DNA of 64,000 nucleotides from positions 1,026 to 65,025 of the forward strand of contig MNCI01004706.1 of NCBI GenBank assembly GCA_015680685.1, read 5' to 3'. The DNA comes from Gnetum montanum (taxonomy: Eukaryota > Streptophyta > Gnetopsida > Gnetales > Gnetaceae). The position numbers were made by a program, and so were the translations under genes. This document shows positions 47,097 through 58,012 of this stretch, piece by piece; the stretch's first letter is position 1; every line of letters starts with the position of its first letter. The notes under the pieces were generated by a model. The model was not told the origin of the DNA, made no database searches, and saw only the letters and a list, made by a program, of their open reading frames with translations.

Positions 47097-48261
47097 AGTG
47101 TGGAAACATTCTAAGCAGTATACCCTAGTAGGGGATACACTGTGTCATCAATCCTACGAAGGCATATTGCTAACATGCATTAGTAGTACTGATGCCCACA
47201 CTAGCATTGAACAGGTACATGAGGGACTATGCGGAGGACACATAGCGCCAAAAGCCATGGCAATGAAAATAAGATGTTTAGGCTACTATTGGCCACACAT
47301 GGAATATGACTATCTCTCCAAGGTCAAAACATGCAATACTTGTCAAAAACATAGCAATCTAATACATGTCCCACCAAATGAATTGCATACAGCACAAATC
47401 ACATGGTCCTTTCAAAAGTGGGGATTGGACCTTATCAGCCCGATAACACCCTCATCTTCTGCAGGGCATAGTTTCATCATAACTGCAACTGAATATTTTA
47501 CGAAGTGGGTAGAAGCTGCTCCCCTTCGAAAAACTACATCTAAACATGTATGCAATTTCATTCTCAAAAACATTGTAACCCGATTTGGAATTCCCATGAC
47601 AATCATCATTGACAACAGGCCACAATTTAGTAGTGACGAAACCAAAACCTTTTGTGAAAGTTTGGGGATCAAACACTCGTTTTCATCCCCTTACTATCCT
47701 CAAAGCAATGGACAAGCAGAGGCGACGAACAAAATGATTATTACAATACTCAAAAAGATGCTCACCCAAAGCAAGCGAAGATGGCACGAACAATTGATAT
47801 ACGCACTATGGGCATACCGCACTACACATCGAACTTCAACAGGTAAAACACCATATAGTCTTGTTTACAGTTCAGAAGCTGTTTTACCTTTGGAATTACA
47901 AGTACCATCTTTAAGGATCACACTCTCCGGACTCCTCGACGATGGGTAGAACAATGATCTGTGCATCATCGACCTGGACTCGGTGGAGGAGGAACGCATA
48001 CCTGCACTTGATCAGATCGAATGGTATCAAAAACAACAACGGCAATGACATCGGCATAACATCAATAAACACCCCATCAAAGAAGGTGACCTTGTGCTAA
48101 AGGTAGTTTGAGAACACTCAGATAAATTCTCAGCCAACTAGGAAGGGCCTTACGCGGTCACCAAAGCATTTGACAATGGGGCCTTTAAGCTAGCAGATAT
48201 GGAAGGACACGAGCTTGCCAATCCAATGAATCACTTGTTCCTGAAACCGTTCTATGTTTGA
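47097..48261 (+). pseudogene. Element F integrase
   Basis: Integrase joins the DNA copy to the genome. The HHCC zinc finger is at 47215-47355 (VHEGLCGGHIAP, then CNTCQKH). The catalytic core has WGLDLISPI (first Asp), IIDNRPQFSS (second Asp, where SDNG is usual) and PQSNGQAEATNK (Glu). The remaining core includes RWHEQLIYALWAYRTTHRTS. A C-terminal domain with stops (PIKEGDLVLKVV, EGPYAVTKAF) ends FLKPFYV at the TGA at 48259-48261. Confidence 0.9.
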
Positions 48262-48282
48262 GTACAAGCTTAGGTACGTATA

Positions 48283-48660
48283 AGTCCTAGAATCATGACT
48301 ATAAACTGCTACCACAGCTCGTCCTGGAATCATGACGGTAAACTGATACCATAGAACAGTCTTGGGTTACGACTTAAAAGTGACACCACAAATGTCCTGG
48401 CATCAGGACAATAAAATGATACCCCACAGTGTCCACAATGACGATAAACTAGTAGCTGTCCGGCATCATAGTAAATTGCCACCGTCACAACCATCAGAGT
48501 CTGCTAAGACTATAAACTGGTTTGCCTCTTCACGGTCCGCTAAGACTAGAAACTAGCAATGTAACGTCCGCCACGACGCTAAACAGGCAATGTCCAACGG
48601 GTTACGACATAAAACTAACCCATGATAGTCCGCCAAGACTATAAAGTGGCAAGTTCATCT
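48283..48660. repeat. TAAACT linker repeats after pol
   Basis: About ten degenerate units of 35-45 bases, each with the pattern (C)ATGACRRTAAACTG or GTCCGCCAAGACTATAAACT. No coding potential. Confidence 0.8.
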
Positions 48661-48702
48661 CTGGTTCATCAATCCGTCACCACATTTAAGCTTCATCACT
48701 GC

Positions 48703-50045
48703 TGTTGACGACCGTTTGGGACGTGACCGCCAACGAGTGTCCTCGAACAGGATTTAGCTGCCTACTGGTCTCTCGCAACACCAAGGCCCAGATACCTCCA
48801 AATAAACTCAGTAGTTAATGTGAGTATTTTTGTGTGCTGTTGTGGCATGCGGTTGTGAGAAATGTAATGATTATGTTGTGTGTAAACTACAAATGACTTA
48901 CTTTAAAGAGATTTAGCCAACTTTGCCAAGTACTGTGAGTTGTTGAAAATTTCCTATTTTGTTCAACTACCTAGTCTACGTGGTCCTTATAATACCTACT
49001 TGTAACAAATAAAATTTTGCAAAAACATTTGAGCACAACTCTGCAATCTACTCCTAATTTTCCCTAGAGAAAGAGATAGTTCCACAAGAANNNNNNNNNN
49101 NNNNNNNNNNNNNNNNNNNNNNNNNNNNNNNNNNNNNNNNNNNNNNNNNNNNNNNNNNNNNNNNNNNNNNNNNNNNNNNNNNNNNNNNNNNNNNNNNNNN
49201 NNNNNNNNNNNNNNNNNNNNNNNNNNNNNNNNNNNNNNNNNNNNNNNNNNNNNNNNNNNNNNNNNNNNNNNNNNNNNNNNNNNNNNNNNNNNNNNNNNNN
49301 NNNNNNNNNNNNNNNNNNNNNNNNNNNNNNNNNNNNNNNNNNNNNNNNNNNNNNNNNNNNNNNNNNNNNNNNNNNNNNNNCAAGGATGATACTATCTAAA
49401 CCACTAGCTAAACAATTTAAACAAAATAAAAAATGAAATGCATAATTCACAGGACCATGACAAAGAGGCTGAAATCTTTATTCTAGCAAGCCATCTTACA
49501 AGGAATCATCTTTACAAATCTTCTTTGATCCCAAGTGTGATGTGTGAGACCCAATGTGATATATGAGACCTCCCAAAAGTCCCAATGGGATGATGATCCT
49601 CCTTGACCCCTGAAGCCTTTTTATAGGGTTCAAAGGTAGGTAGGGAAGTTACATATTTAAAAATATCTCACCTAACTTCTCTCCCAAGTAACTTGGCCGA
49701 CCAATTAGGAGATTACTTGCCCAACAAGTTAGGAGGTTACTTGCCCAACAAGTTAGGTAAGTTACAACAATTTTGGGTGGTTTCAACCACCAAAGAGACA
49801 AAAAGGCTATGATTGACAAGTGTCGCATGTAGTTGCCAAGTGTCTTCATGTAGTTGCCAAGTGTCTTCATGGAGATAAACAAGTTGTAGGTGACAAGTGT
49901 CCCATGCAAGTGACAAGTGGCCATTGTGGAGATAAAAATTAAAATTAGTTACAAATATCATAGTTGTAACTATCATAGGAAGTTATAACTTCCATATGAA
50001 TAAAATGGATAATAGCCAAATGTCTTCTTTACAAATTATGCTACA
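48703..50045 (-). mobile_element. Family E LTR (copy 2), minus orientation, with N gap
   Basis: Reverse-complement counterpart of 5330-6790. On the minus strand it starts TGTAGCATAATTTG at 50045. The TATA box is at 49625-49618, followed by TTGTAAGATGGCTTGC, then the 290-N gap, and ends near GTCGTCAACA. No target duplication was found, so the ends are approximate. It lies inside F. Confidence 0.6.
49091..49380. other. Assembly gap (290 N)
   Basis: N run within the family E LTR. Reading frames drawn across it are not evidence. Confidence 0.99.
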
Positions 50046-50048
50046 TAA

Positions 50049-50850
50049 TTATCGTTTCAATGTAAACCCCCTTGTTTTTTCCCTTTTTTTTAAAAAAAAT
50101 AACAAAGCAAATTCTTGCATAAAATATTTATCAATGCTCAACAAAGTCTTCCTCAGGTTGTAGAAGCATTTGTTGTAATCCAAAGGCACTACGTATAGTA
50201 ATGCACTCATTTGGTAAGAACCTAGGGGCTTCAACGCAACCTCTTGTCCATGCCCGAAGACATAACCGAACACATGCTTTAGTAATACTTTCCATGCATC
50301 CTGTCCATTAATTTGAAATGTAGGCAATTCGCTTGATGAATTTGAAGGTCGAGACCGAATTTGTGAGGGCCCTTTAAAGCGATTTCCACTTACCAGTCTT
50401 ATCTCACTCTGTCTCATTTTCTTAACGTATTCTTCATAACTGGCAAGGCCTGATAATGATGAATTATGCAATCCTGAGTGGTCTTCGAAGGCATATCTGT
50501 CCATGAAACGCTAATCCAGGGACCTGATAATTCCTCTACGCTTTCTGAACACACGACTAGATGAAGGGCTCGCACCAGAACGATTCCAAAAGACCATAAA
50601 TCGTTAATTCAGCAATGAACTTCATCTATTTTCACCTGCATAGTTGGCGTTAACGGTGGTGTTTTGGTTCTCCCAGGAGCCATGTTTCATGATTCAGTTG
50701 GTGAAGACGACCACGAAGGCCACCATTCCACCACCGTTCGACCTCCATTGCGCTGCCATTGCTCTGCTACCGCTGCTCTGCTGGAAATTTTAATTCTAAC
50801 TTGAAACCCTACAAACCCTAACCACCGGCTGCCTACGCTTGGTCCTACTA
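50049..50850 (-). other. Captured unidentified sequence beside the peroxidase fragment
   Basis: A 151-codon minus-strand frame (50504-50049) starting MDRYAFEDHSG matches nothing I recognise. Upstream on the same strand, near 50610, another frame reads NDLWSFGIVLVRA. That resembles the DVWSFGIVL stretch of plant protein kinases but is too short to trust. The segment may be a mosaic of host pieces or retrotransposon spacer. Confidence 0.3.
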
Positions 50851-50942
50851 CTCCTGCTGCTCCTGCCACTGCCATCTCCACATCGTTCGTGTCTTCCATG
50901 GCTGTGTGTCGTGCTGGCATAAGTGGCTGTCCATGTTCCTCT

Positions 50943-51351
50943 CTTTTGCAAGAATGATAATGTTGGCGCAGGAAACAGTTTCTGGACACTCTTCCTCCAT
51001 TGCAACTTTGATGGCATCTATGTACTTAAAATGTCTCATGCCAATGTTCCTGTCAAAGCTTTTCTCAATCTTTGTGTTTTCATTTGAGTCCAGCAAAATA
51101 GAAGCATCGTATGACTGAACCAGGCAATCATGGAATACGAGACGAAGCCATGAGATAGCAATATTCCCGTGCTCCTCATAATACTTGAGAACTTGTTCTC
51201 TTACGATGTCTTCTGCCCTGGGGAAACTACTGTTGTAGAAATTTATCATAAATTCATTACTTGTTTCATTCAATGCGTCTGCAGAGGTTGGAGGGACTGC
51301 CAAAAAGAAAATGAAGGCCAAGAGAATCAATGAAACATGAATTTTCTTCAT
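50943..51351 (-). pseudogene. Class III peroxidase fragment, PRX42-like, first exon only
   Basis: Plant secretory heme peroxidase, about the first 137 of some 330 residues. Signal peptide at residues 1-26, then FYNSSFPRAEDIVREQV, SWLRLVFHDC with distal Arg70 and His74, and SYDASILLDSNE. FKYIDAIKVAMEEECPETVS follows. The order and the SWLR/HDC/SYD style are closest to the Arabidopsis PRX42 type. Two of the conserved Cys are lost: SCP is SFP at residue 43 and the Cys of GCD/SCD is Tyr81. Their partners, Cys122 and Cys76, remain. Homology stops at ILAKE, and unrelated sequence runs to a stop at 50848. The proximal His and Ca2+ sites are absent. It lies antisense inside element F. Confidence 0.87.
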
Positions 51352-51406
51352 ATTGTCTCATGGGTAACTGAGATGATACTGGTTTCAAAGAGCAAATAAG
51401 TCCCTG

Positions 51407-51417
51407 CTTATATAAGG
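51407..51417 (-). promoter_or_regulatory. Captured peroxidase core promoter
   Basis: CCTTATATAAGC on the minus strand, 56-66 bases before the peroxidase start codon. Its presence shows that genomic DNA, not a spliced mRNA, was captured. Confidence 0.65.
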
Positions 51418-51479
51418 TCAGAAAGGGTAGCATTTCCATGCCAAAATTTGAGTTCTCCTTCTCAAAGTTGCAAGTTTAT

Positions 51480-53131
51480 ATATTCAACTTAAGCATAATG
51501 GGCGGCGATTAAGGTCAGTTACCACAACTCATAGCCCATTAAAGTGACCTATAGGATTTGTTCATGCCCGCAAGAAAAATTCTAAAATTTCATGGTTTGG
51601 TGTTGGCTGACTGGATCAGAAATGCCACCACTAGCACCACAGGAATGTGTTTATCTTGTGCAACCAGGATCATTGAAGTTCGTGTACCACCTGCACATTC
51701 TCTGCAAACCCAATCATCTTTTGCAACTTTTTTTCTGCATTGCCAATGGATATACTAAAGGCAGCAATGGAGAAGCCCTTTTGACATGCACTTCTTGAAT
51801 GTGCAGGCTTTTTTCATTTATAGAACCTTGTTTGAAGCATCTCATATGCAATTCCATGTCCATCTTCTCCATGATAGAAATAAAGCAATGAAATAAATTC
51901 ACTGTTCACATTTTCAAGCCATGGTGATTAAAGAGTAGTGCCCCTATGTTGATCATTTTGAAAGAAAATGTATACATCATCCATGTTGTTTCAGTTCATC
52001 TGGTGGCAGTTTTGTGTAGGGTTTCGGTGTACCCTGGGATCACCTACAACTTTTTCAACTACCAAATTGCAAAAACTTTTAACCAGTTTTATCATGCCAA
52101 CATGTTCCATGAAATGGCCAAAATGTGCCAACAACTACATTGCCCGCCATCAGAAGATCCTACCAATGCCGTTGCCATTGACATACAGTGCCTGAAATCT
52201 CTTTCAGCATCTTTGTTTCATCTACCTCCGTGTAAGTCTAAACTCGATTATTCACTCATGGTTTTCTTGTCTCCTTGGAGTTATGTTTGCAGGATGACAC
52301 CCAGAGGTTTTTGCACAAGAATGCATTTCATCACAAGTAGCAAGATGGGACAATGTTCACAGCACACATGGCAAGACTAAATCGAAACACCCCCATCTCC
52401 CGATACATTCTCTATCCGTTCACCGACACACCCTACTCAGTCACACCTTTGATACACCCAGTACATCCAAAACTTTGAACATGTTGTTGCACACTGTAAC
52501 ACCTTGAGGCAGTTGTGACACATGACATAGCGCTTGCACATGAGTACAAAATCAATGCAAAGTTTCCTTCCAAAAAAAAACGAGACCCTTGGCACTTCCC
52601 ATATAAGCCCCAAGCGGGAAGGCAGTTGTCTTGAAACTAAGTACTCATGTCTGAAACAGTTAAGAAGCATCCAGTTGCATGGCTTTGGCTCTTCACCAAT
52701 AGGTTCCCCCTAAAAATTAAACAAGGGCCCTGTTTCTCCAAAGAATGTAACACATTCCCCCCCCCCCCCCCGGTGGCTTTGGTTTTGCCAACAAGTTCTC
52801 TTGGACGCTACCCAAAATTCTTGTTCCGCCAAAGAACACACATCTCGTGTCTGGATTCCAAGTCTGCTATATAATGACTATTGACAAGGATCAGCAAGAC
52901 ACATGCACCAGAGCATCCTCCTTTACCAAGCACAATCGCTTGGGCAATCACCAGTCCCCACAATTTCCATTTTCCCTACCAGCTGCGAATTTCACTTTCC
53001 CAATCCCATGTACTACTGAACACGGTGCGATGACTTCTAGTCAAGTGGCAACGGACAAAGTCTCTATCAGGTTGCTTGTGGTGTTTTGCACTTCCTTGTC
53101 GACGCTTCTCGGGTCGATTTCTCCAAGCGTC
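51480..53131. other. F spacer before the purine tract, no gene seen
   Basis: Several short plus-strand frames exist (the longest 51946-52380) but none has recognisable domains. A run of 15 C lies at 52757-52771. It could include more captured host flank upstream of the peroxidase promoter. Confidence 0.5.
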
Positions 53132-53147
53132 AACAAAGAGGGGCCAA
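53132..53147 (+). other. Polypurine tract of element F
   Basis: AACAAAGAGGGGCCAA directly before the 3' LTR. Confidence 0.8.
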
Positions 53148-54336
53148 TGAAACACCACAAAATTTCGAGCTTAGTACTTGTCCAATAAAAAGCGAGTCCC
53201 CAGGGCCCACAGACGACCACAACACCATTTGGTGTCAAACATGGCAACTTCGGAGATCAAAGGCTTAATTTTTTCTAAGCATGCAATTCCAGCGTACACA
53301 CCCAAGTGCACATTCCCAGCGTATACGCTAAAATTCTCAGCGTATACACCCAGCATGTATGCCCAAGTCTCGACGTATACGCCCAGCATGTACACCCAGC
53401 ATATACGTCCAACGTACATGCCCAGCGAACATGCCTCACATGTATGCTTAGCAGGTACAACAGATGCATACGTCCGGCATGAAATCTCCAAAGACAGCAT
53501 GAGAACAACACTGAAGAGCAAGGATTGAAGCAAGTCGGCAACCATCAGCGTATACGCCCAGCTTCCACAGCATCCCCACCCAAGTTCGCATACGCCCAGC
53601 ACATCCAGCGTATACGCCCAATGTATACGCCTGCCTGATATAGCGTATACGCCCAGAAGATATAATATATTGTATATTTGTAAAATTTATGCACCTGGTC
53701 AACGTGCCACGTGTCTCCCAACCAGAGTCTAGCGTAACAACCGGTATAAAAACCCCACTTTTCCACTTGAACAGGAGGCTGGAAAAAATCAAAAATCATA
53801 CTAAAGAGAAATTACGCTGCGAACTAGAGCACAAAACCCTCTTACGCTGGACAACTTTGTATGTTGAGGAGACAGCCTCTACGCTACGCTTACAATGTGA
53901 TCCAGCCGTTGTCATCCTTGCATTCGCTGGGGCTTTCGTCCGCCTTGTGTTCCATTCACAACTATGTTTGACCGGTGCATTGTACTTTCATTCTGTAATG
54001 CCATTGTTACATCTTCTTCCCATAATCATTTACAGTTTGCATTAATTGTTGTACATGTTCTGTTTACGTCTGTTTACGTTTACGCTCTATTTGCATCGTT
54101 GACATTGTTTACGCTCTGTTTACGCCCGCTACGCTGTTTACGTATAACCCAGCGTATAGCACTCTGGTGTACGTTCAGGGAAATCCTTGTCTGATCCACC
54201 TGCGGACCACCCAAGGTACTCTACCTTCGTGCATTCCAGCTCGCCCTCAGGCGAAGGCAAGGTCTTCTATAAGCGCCCTGCGATCCCACTGTCTCTGTTT
54301 CCTTCCAGCCGGAGACTGACAATTTGAGGCGGTACA
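53148..54336 (+). repeat. 3' LTR of element F
   Basis: TGAAACACC to GGCGGTACA, followed by ATTAG. Same layout as the 5' LTR with a shorter palindrome array (53290-53660), G-box near 53708 and TATA 53745-53752. Confidence 0.92.
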
Positions 54337-54469
54337 ATTAGTATTTTCCATCTTTAGATCATTCCTTGCACAAAAATTTCTACCACAATAACTTTGCAAA
54401 CTACATTCAATGATCCATGTTATATAATGTAATAACTAAATCATATATACATGTCATACTTTCTATGTA

Positions 54470-54790
54470 TATTTTTTTTTATTTGCAAAAACCTGAGAGC
54501 CCTATCTTTTTATGTATCAAAACAAAACAACCATGTTTTTTTATTTGTCAAAACATGATAATCCTATTTTTTATTTTTCAAAACATAAAAATCCTAATTT
54601 TTTATTTGCCAAAACATGATAAACCTACTTTTTTATTTACCAAAACATGGCAATGCTAATTTTTTTATTTGCCAAAACATGACAAATTTGTTTTTTATTT
54701 GCTAAAGCATGACAACTATGTTTTTTTATTTGCGAAAACATGAAAATCCTTTTTTTATTATTTGTTAAAACGTAAAAATCCTATTTTTTT
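54470..54790. repeat. T-rich minisatellite
   Basis: Eight or nine copies of about 36 bases, consensus TTTTTTATTTGCCAAAACAT followed by GAYAATCCTA. A single related copy occurs at about 55585-55615. Confidence 0.88.
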
Positions 54791-54799
54791 GGCAAGTTA

Positions 54800-55590
54800 G
54801 GACCCTCCTCTTCTATTTATTCGCAACACTTACTGCTCATTCTTCACTTTTTAGCATTACATGGTTGTAAAACATATTGATGAGGGTTGAAACTCCCTGA
54901 AATGAATACAATCAATTCTTGACTTTTTGTTTTACTACTTAGTGTGGAATTTGTAGCTTTGTTCCTACACTTTTGGTCTTTTCTTTCTTGCATCTTTCTA
55001 ATCTTTATTAAGTACAAGAGATCTTTTCATAAACTTAAAAATTTATGTTTTTTCTCATTGCCTAGAAAGATGAATCTTGTTGTTCTAGGTGTTCTTCCTA
55101 GTCCCTTGGTTTTCTAGCTACCTCCTATTTCTTAGTAAGTGAAAACTGCTTAATCAAGTGTAGATTTTTTTAAAAAATTAATCTTGAATGTTATATTCAG
55201 CAAGTTACTACATGAATGTACTCAAAGGTTTATGTTGTGTCCATTACCTAGCCCTCATACATTTTCTTAGCATACTAAGAAATTCCTTGGATGTTTTTTG
55301 TTCAGTTGATAACTTCTTGAATTGTTGTTACAACATCATGGTGTTTATAATAGGAAATGGACCCCTCTTTTTTGCAAATTGGATTTAAACCAATTCTTGA
55401 ATGTGAGGGTTCTCTTAAACCCTATATTTGCTTAGCTAGACTGAAAAGACCCAAATCTTTAGAATGTCATCCCAAACACAATCGCTTGTTGAAGAAATCC
55501 TTAAAAGCTTCATGTTTTTTTTGTCAAGAATAGTTGTAGGTGTCCTTGTCCCACCCTCATAATGGCTTGTATGTTTAGGATTTTATTTTT
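54800..55590. other. No gene seen
   Basis: AT-rich DNA with short frames only. Probably old repeat or flank of remnant G. Confidence 0.5.
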
Positions 55591-55599
55591 TTATTTACC

Positions 55600-56800
55600 A
55601 AAACATGACAACCCTCATGACTATTATGAGAGGTGGGTATCTAGAAGATTAACAAGGTGGTGAACTACTTGGTAGAGTTCTTGAAAGAGTAAGGAAAGTC
55701 ATGGTATGGCTTGACCTATTGAATATTGACAAGAATTTAACTTTTTTGTGGTTGTTGGGTGATAGAACTACATGGCACTAGATTAGTACATAGCATGGAT
55801 GATGTAGGATCCTTCCCATAAGGTTTGTAACTTAGCCTTTTATGGAACATTGTTGGGATTATAATAGAGGACTTTATTACCTAGTTTAATTAATACTTGT
55901 CATATCCTGGCATCATGCCTACATTTACAGTACTTTTGGTGAATGCCATTACTTATCTACCAACTAATTTTTTTCTAGAAGATTGAAATTCATGAGGCAT
56001 TCTCTTTGAGCTAAGCTTAAATCAAGGTCAAGTATACTTGTGGTGGAAGGAGTATTGAGTTTCACTTGGATTGGTAATGTAGATAGTTTACTGTAAACTA
56101 ACTCATACAGGGAATATCCTATAGGATGTTTCTAGGTGGATCTATACACCCATAGATCATCATTAAGTTTCATGCTCCAATCCTTTCTATAATGACTAAT
56201 TTTTCTAGTTAATATTCTTGTGATCTCCTCATTATTGACTTATACTTAACCATTTTCTTGAGGGTGGTATGGTGTTAGTTATTTTATGATTCACCCCAAG
56301 TTGTTGCATTAGCTTTTTGAATGTAACTCCCATAAAATGAGTCTCATCATTAGATGTAAGCATGCATGGTAATCCAAAACTATTTACCACATGTTGTTGA
56401 AATAATTTCATAGTTGTTTTAGTTGTATAGTCTTTAACTACACCTACTTCTACCTGCTTGATGCAATAATCAACTATCACTATAATGTAAGACTTTCCAT
56501 TTAAAATTGGTGTGATGTGTCCCATGAAGTTAATTCTCCAAATATCAAAAGGTTCCAATGGTTATATCCATTTTTGTCACCCTTCATTTTTGGCTATTAG
56601 CCCTCCATCTCTTTGACATCTTTCACAAAACTATGTAAATTGGTGCACATCCTTGAATATGGTAGGCCAAAAATAACCTACCACTATAAATTTTAGTATT
56701 GTCCTTCATCTTGCATAGTAACCACCACATGATCCTCCATGCACATCTTGTAGGACTCTTTGTTGACTTTGTTTTGGAACACACCATCTTACTAACTCAT
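55600..56800 (-). pseudogene. Gypsy (Athila-like) integrase, broken
   Basis: Zinc-finger remnant (VHGGSCGGYYA, CERCQRDGG) near 56770-56620. Core 56558-56232: FDIWRINFMG, where the first catalytic Asp is Asn, and TSNDETHF around the second Asp. HPQENG near 56255 and RKDWSMKLNDDLWVYRST follow in another frame. The wording HPQENG...LRKDWS...LWVYR...PIGYS is Athila-like. Stops and frameshifts are frequent. Confidence 0.8.
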
Positions 56801-56869
56801 TGGCACATATCTTTGCTTCTAGAAGATGCTAAGTACTAGCCATAACTTCTTTGCATCTATATTGGATCT

Positions 56870-57377
56870 TATGGATATCTACATTTGACATTAGGAATAT
56901 TTAGTGCCTTAGTGATTACTTTGACTGAATAAGGTACTATGACTTCCTTTAACATTGAATGTGGACTCATCCTATTTATTTTTCCAAAATTGATACACTT
57001 CTCCTAAGTACCATTCTCCACTACATGACTAAGTTGGCCAAAGAGGAAAGGCTTGGAGTTTCTTTTGGACATCGGTAGGTGCGAATTCCATAAATGGTTT
57101 AAATTTGAGTTCCATAATGACTATGTACATGAATGATTTCTCCTAGATAGCTTGTAGGCATTTGGCTAATAGTATGAGGCACTGTCCTTGCTCTTGAGTT
57201 AGTAATGCTTCAACCTCAGGTTGTGCAGAATGTTTTGTCATAGGTGTTTGTTGATGGATGCTACAAGATTGATCCTCCTACTCTTCTTGTGGAGTTTTTT
57301 CTCCATCTTGTCCCCTTCCTCTAGGTTTCTTACACCTTTGCTATGCGGATCCTTTGGCTATGAGTCTTAGGAGCCAT
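56870..57377 (-). pseudogene. ORF2-like N-terminal remnant of G
   Basis: ATG at 57377 after GTAACTATAG, again acceptor-like. It reads MAPKTHS at the start. Later it reads VIMELKFKPFMEFAP and AFPLWPT, then EWYLGEVYQFWKNK. These match VIVELNFESFTEFAP, GSPLWPV and WYLGETYLF of B ORF2. Stops and a probable frameshift. It breaks off before the LPFPCLIRK part. Confidence 0.7.
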
Positions 57378-57930
57378 CTATAGTTACAAAGGATTCATTT
57401 GCGATTATCCAAGAATTTTAAATAGGTTCCTAATAGTTCATAATCCTTTCTCTGGTTCTTGGATTTAATCAAAATTTATCCTTATTATTACTTTATAGTT
57501 ATTATTATAATTACAAAGTTAGAAAAAATTCAAAAAGAAACCCTTATATGTTGTATCTTTTAGTTGTTATGACCTCTTACAATTGTTATTCTCTTGCTTA
57601 TTATGTGTTCAAATCGGTAAATAGAAGGAATGATTAAGTTTATTAACTTTTATTCAATTATTGATTAAGATTTGATTTTTTTTATTACTCTTACCCTGAA
57701 TGTACTCTTCCAGCATTAGAAAAATCTTGCTCAAATCACACAACCTATGCACAATGCTATTCCCCATGACTATGTTGATCACCTCATGATCAAGAGGATT
57801 CAAGAATCATACAAATTGGATTTATGGTGAAGAAGTTATGAAGCTTGGAGTTTTGGTTGCCATTAGGTTAGAAAAACAACATGAATTCCCTATGTATCAA
57901 ATGAGAAGAATGAAAAATTTCTAACTCCTC

Positions 57931-58012
57931 ATACATATATATAGATTTTTGTGGTGGTGACATCATAGTTGTGATGTATTAGGACCTAATCCATCATAGT
58001 TACAACGTCACT
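57931..58012 (-). promoter_or_regulatory. Possible internal promoter of G with two inverted motifs
   Basis: On the minus strand, two related motifs lie upstream of CTATATATATG (57945-57935): one at 58012-57991 (GTGACGTTGTAACTATGATG) and one at 57976-57958 (CATCACAACTATGATGTCA). Only two copies, so tentative. Confidence 0.35.

Larger units (their letters stand above)
33268..54336 (+). mobile_element. Element F: 21-kb Tat/Ogre-like gypsy element with antisense gene
   Basis: LTRs 33268-34521 and 53148-54336 (TG...CA), a perfect ATTAG duplication, a PBS-like site and a purine tract define a complete element. The plus strand carries gag, protease, RT, RNase H, a second archaeal-type RNase H and integrase. 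The double RNase H marks the Tat lineage. Two extra regions make it large. One is an antisense multi-exon gene between protease and RT (44040-39540). The other is about 5 kb between integrase and PPT that holds a family E LTR and a peroxidase fragment. Coding regions have many stops, so it is dead. The LTRs look similar enough by eye for a moderately old insertion. Confidence 0.92.

Noticed and set aside
47412-47676. Antisense frames over the integrase
   Set aside because: Shadow of the integrase coding strand; no splice sites or domain, unlike the antisense gene at 44040-39540.
49054-49450. Open frames across the 290-N gap
   Set aside because: They consist almost entirely of N.
51946-52380. 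144-codon plus-strand frame
   Set aside because: No recognisable domain or codon pattern. Length alone is not enough in a 1.6-kb spacer.
52757-52771. Poly-C run (and 61467-61484) as a structural element
   Set aside because: Simple homopolymer, prone to sequencing error. No paired G run nearby to suggest a defined structure.
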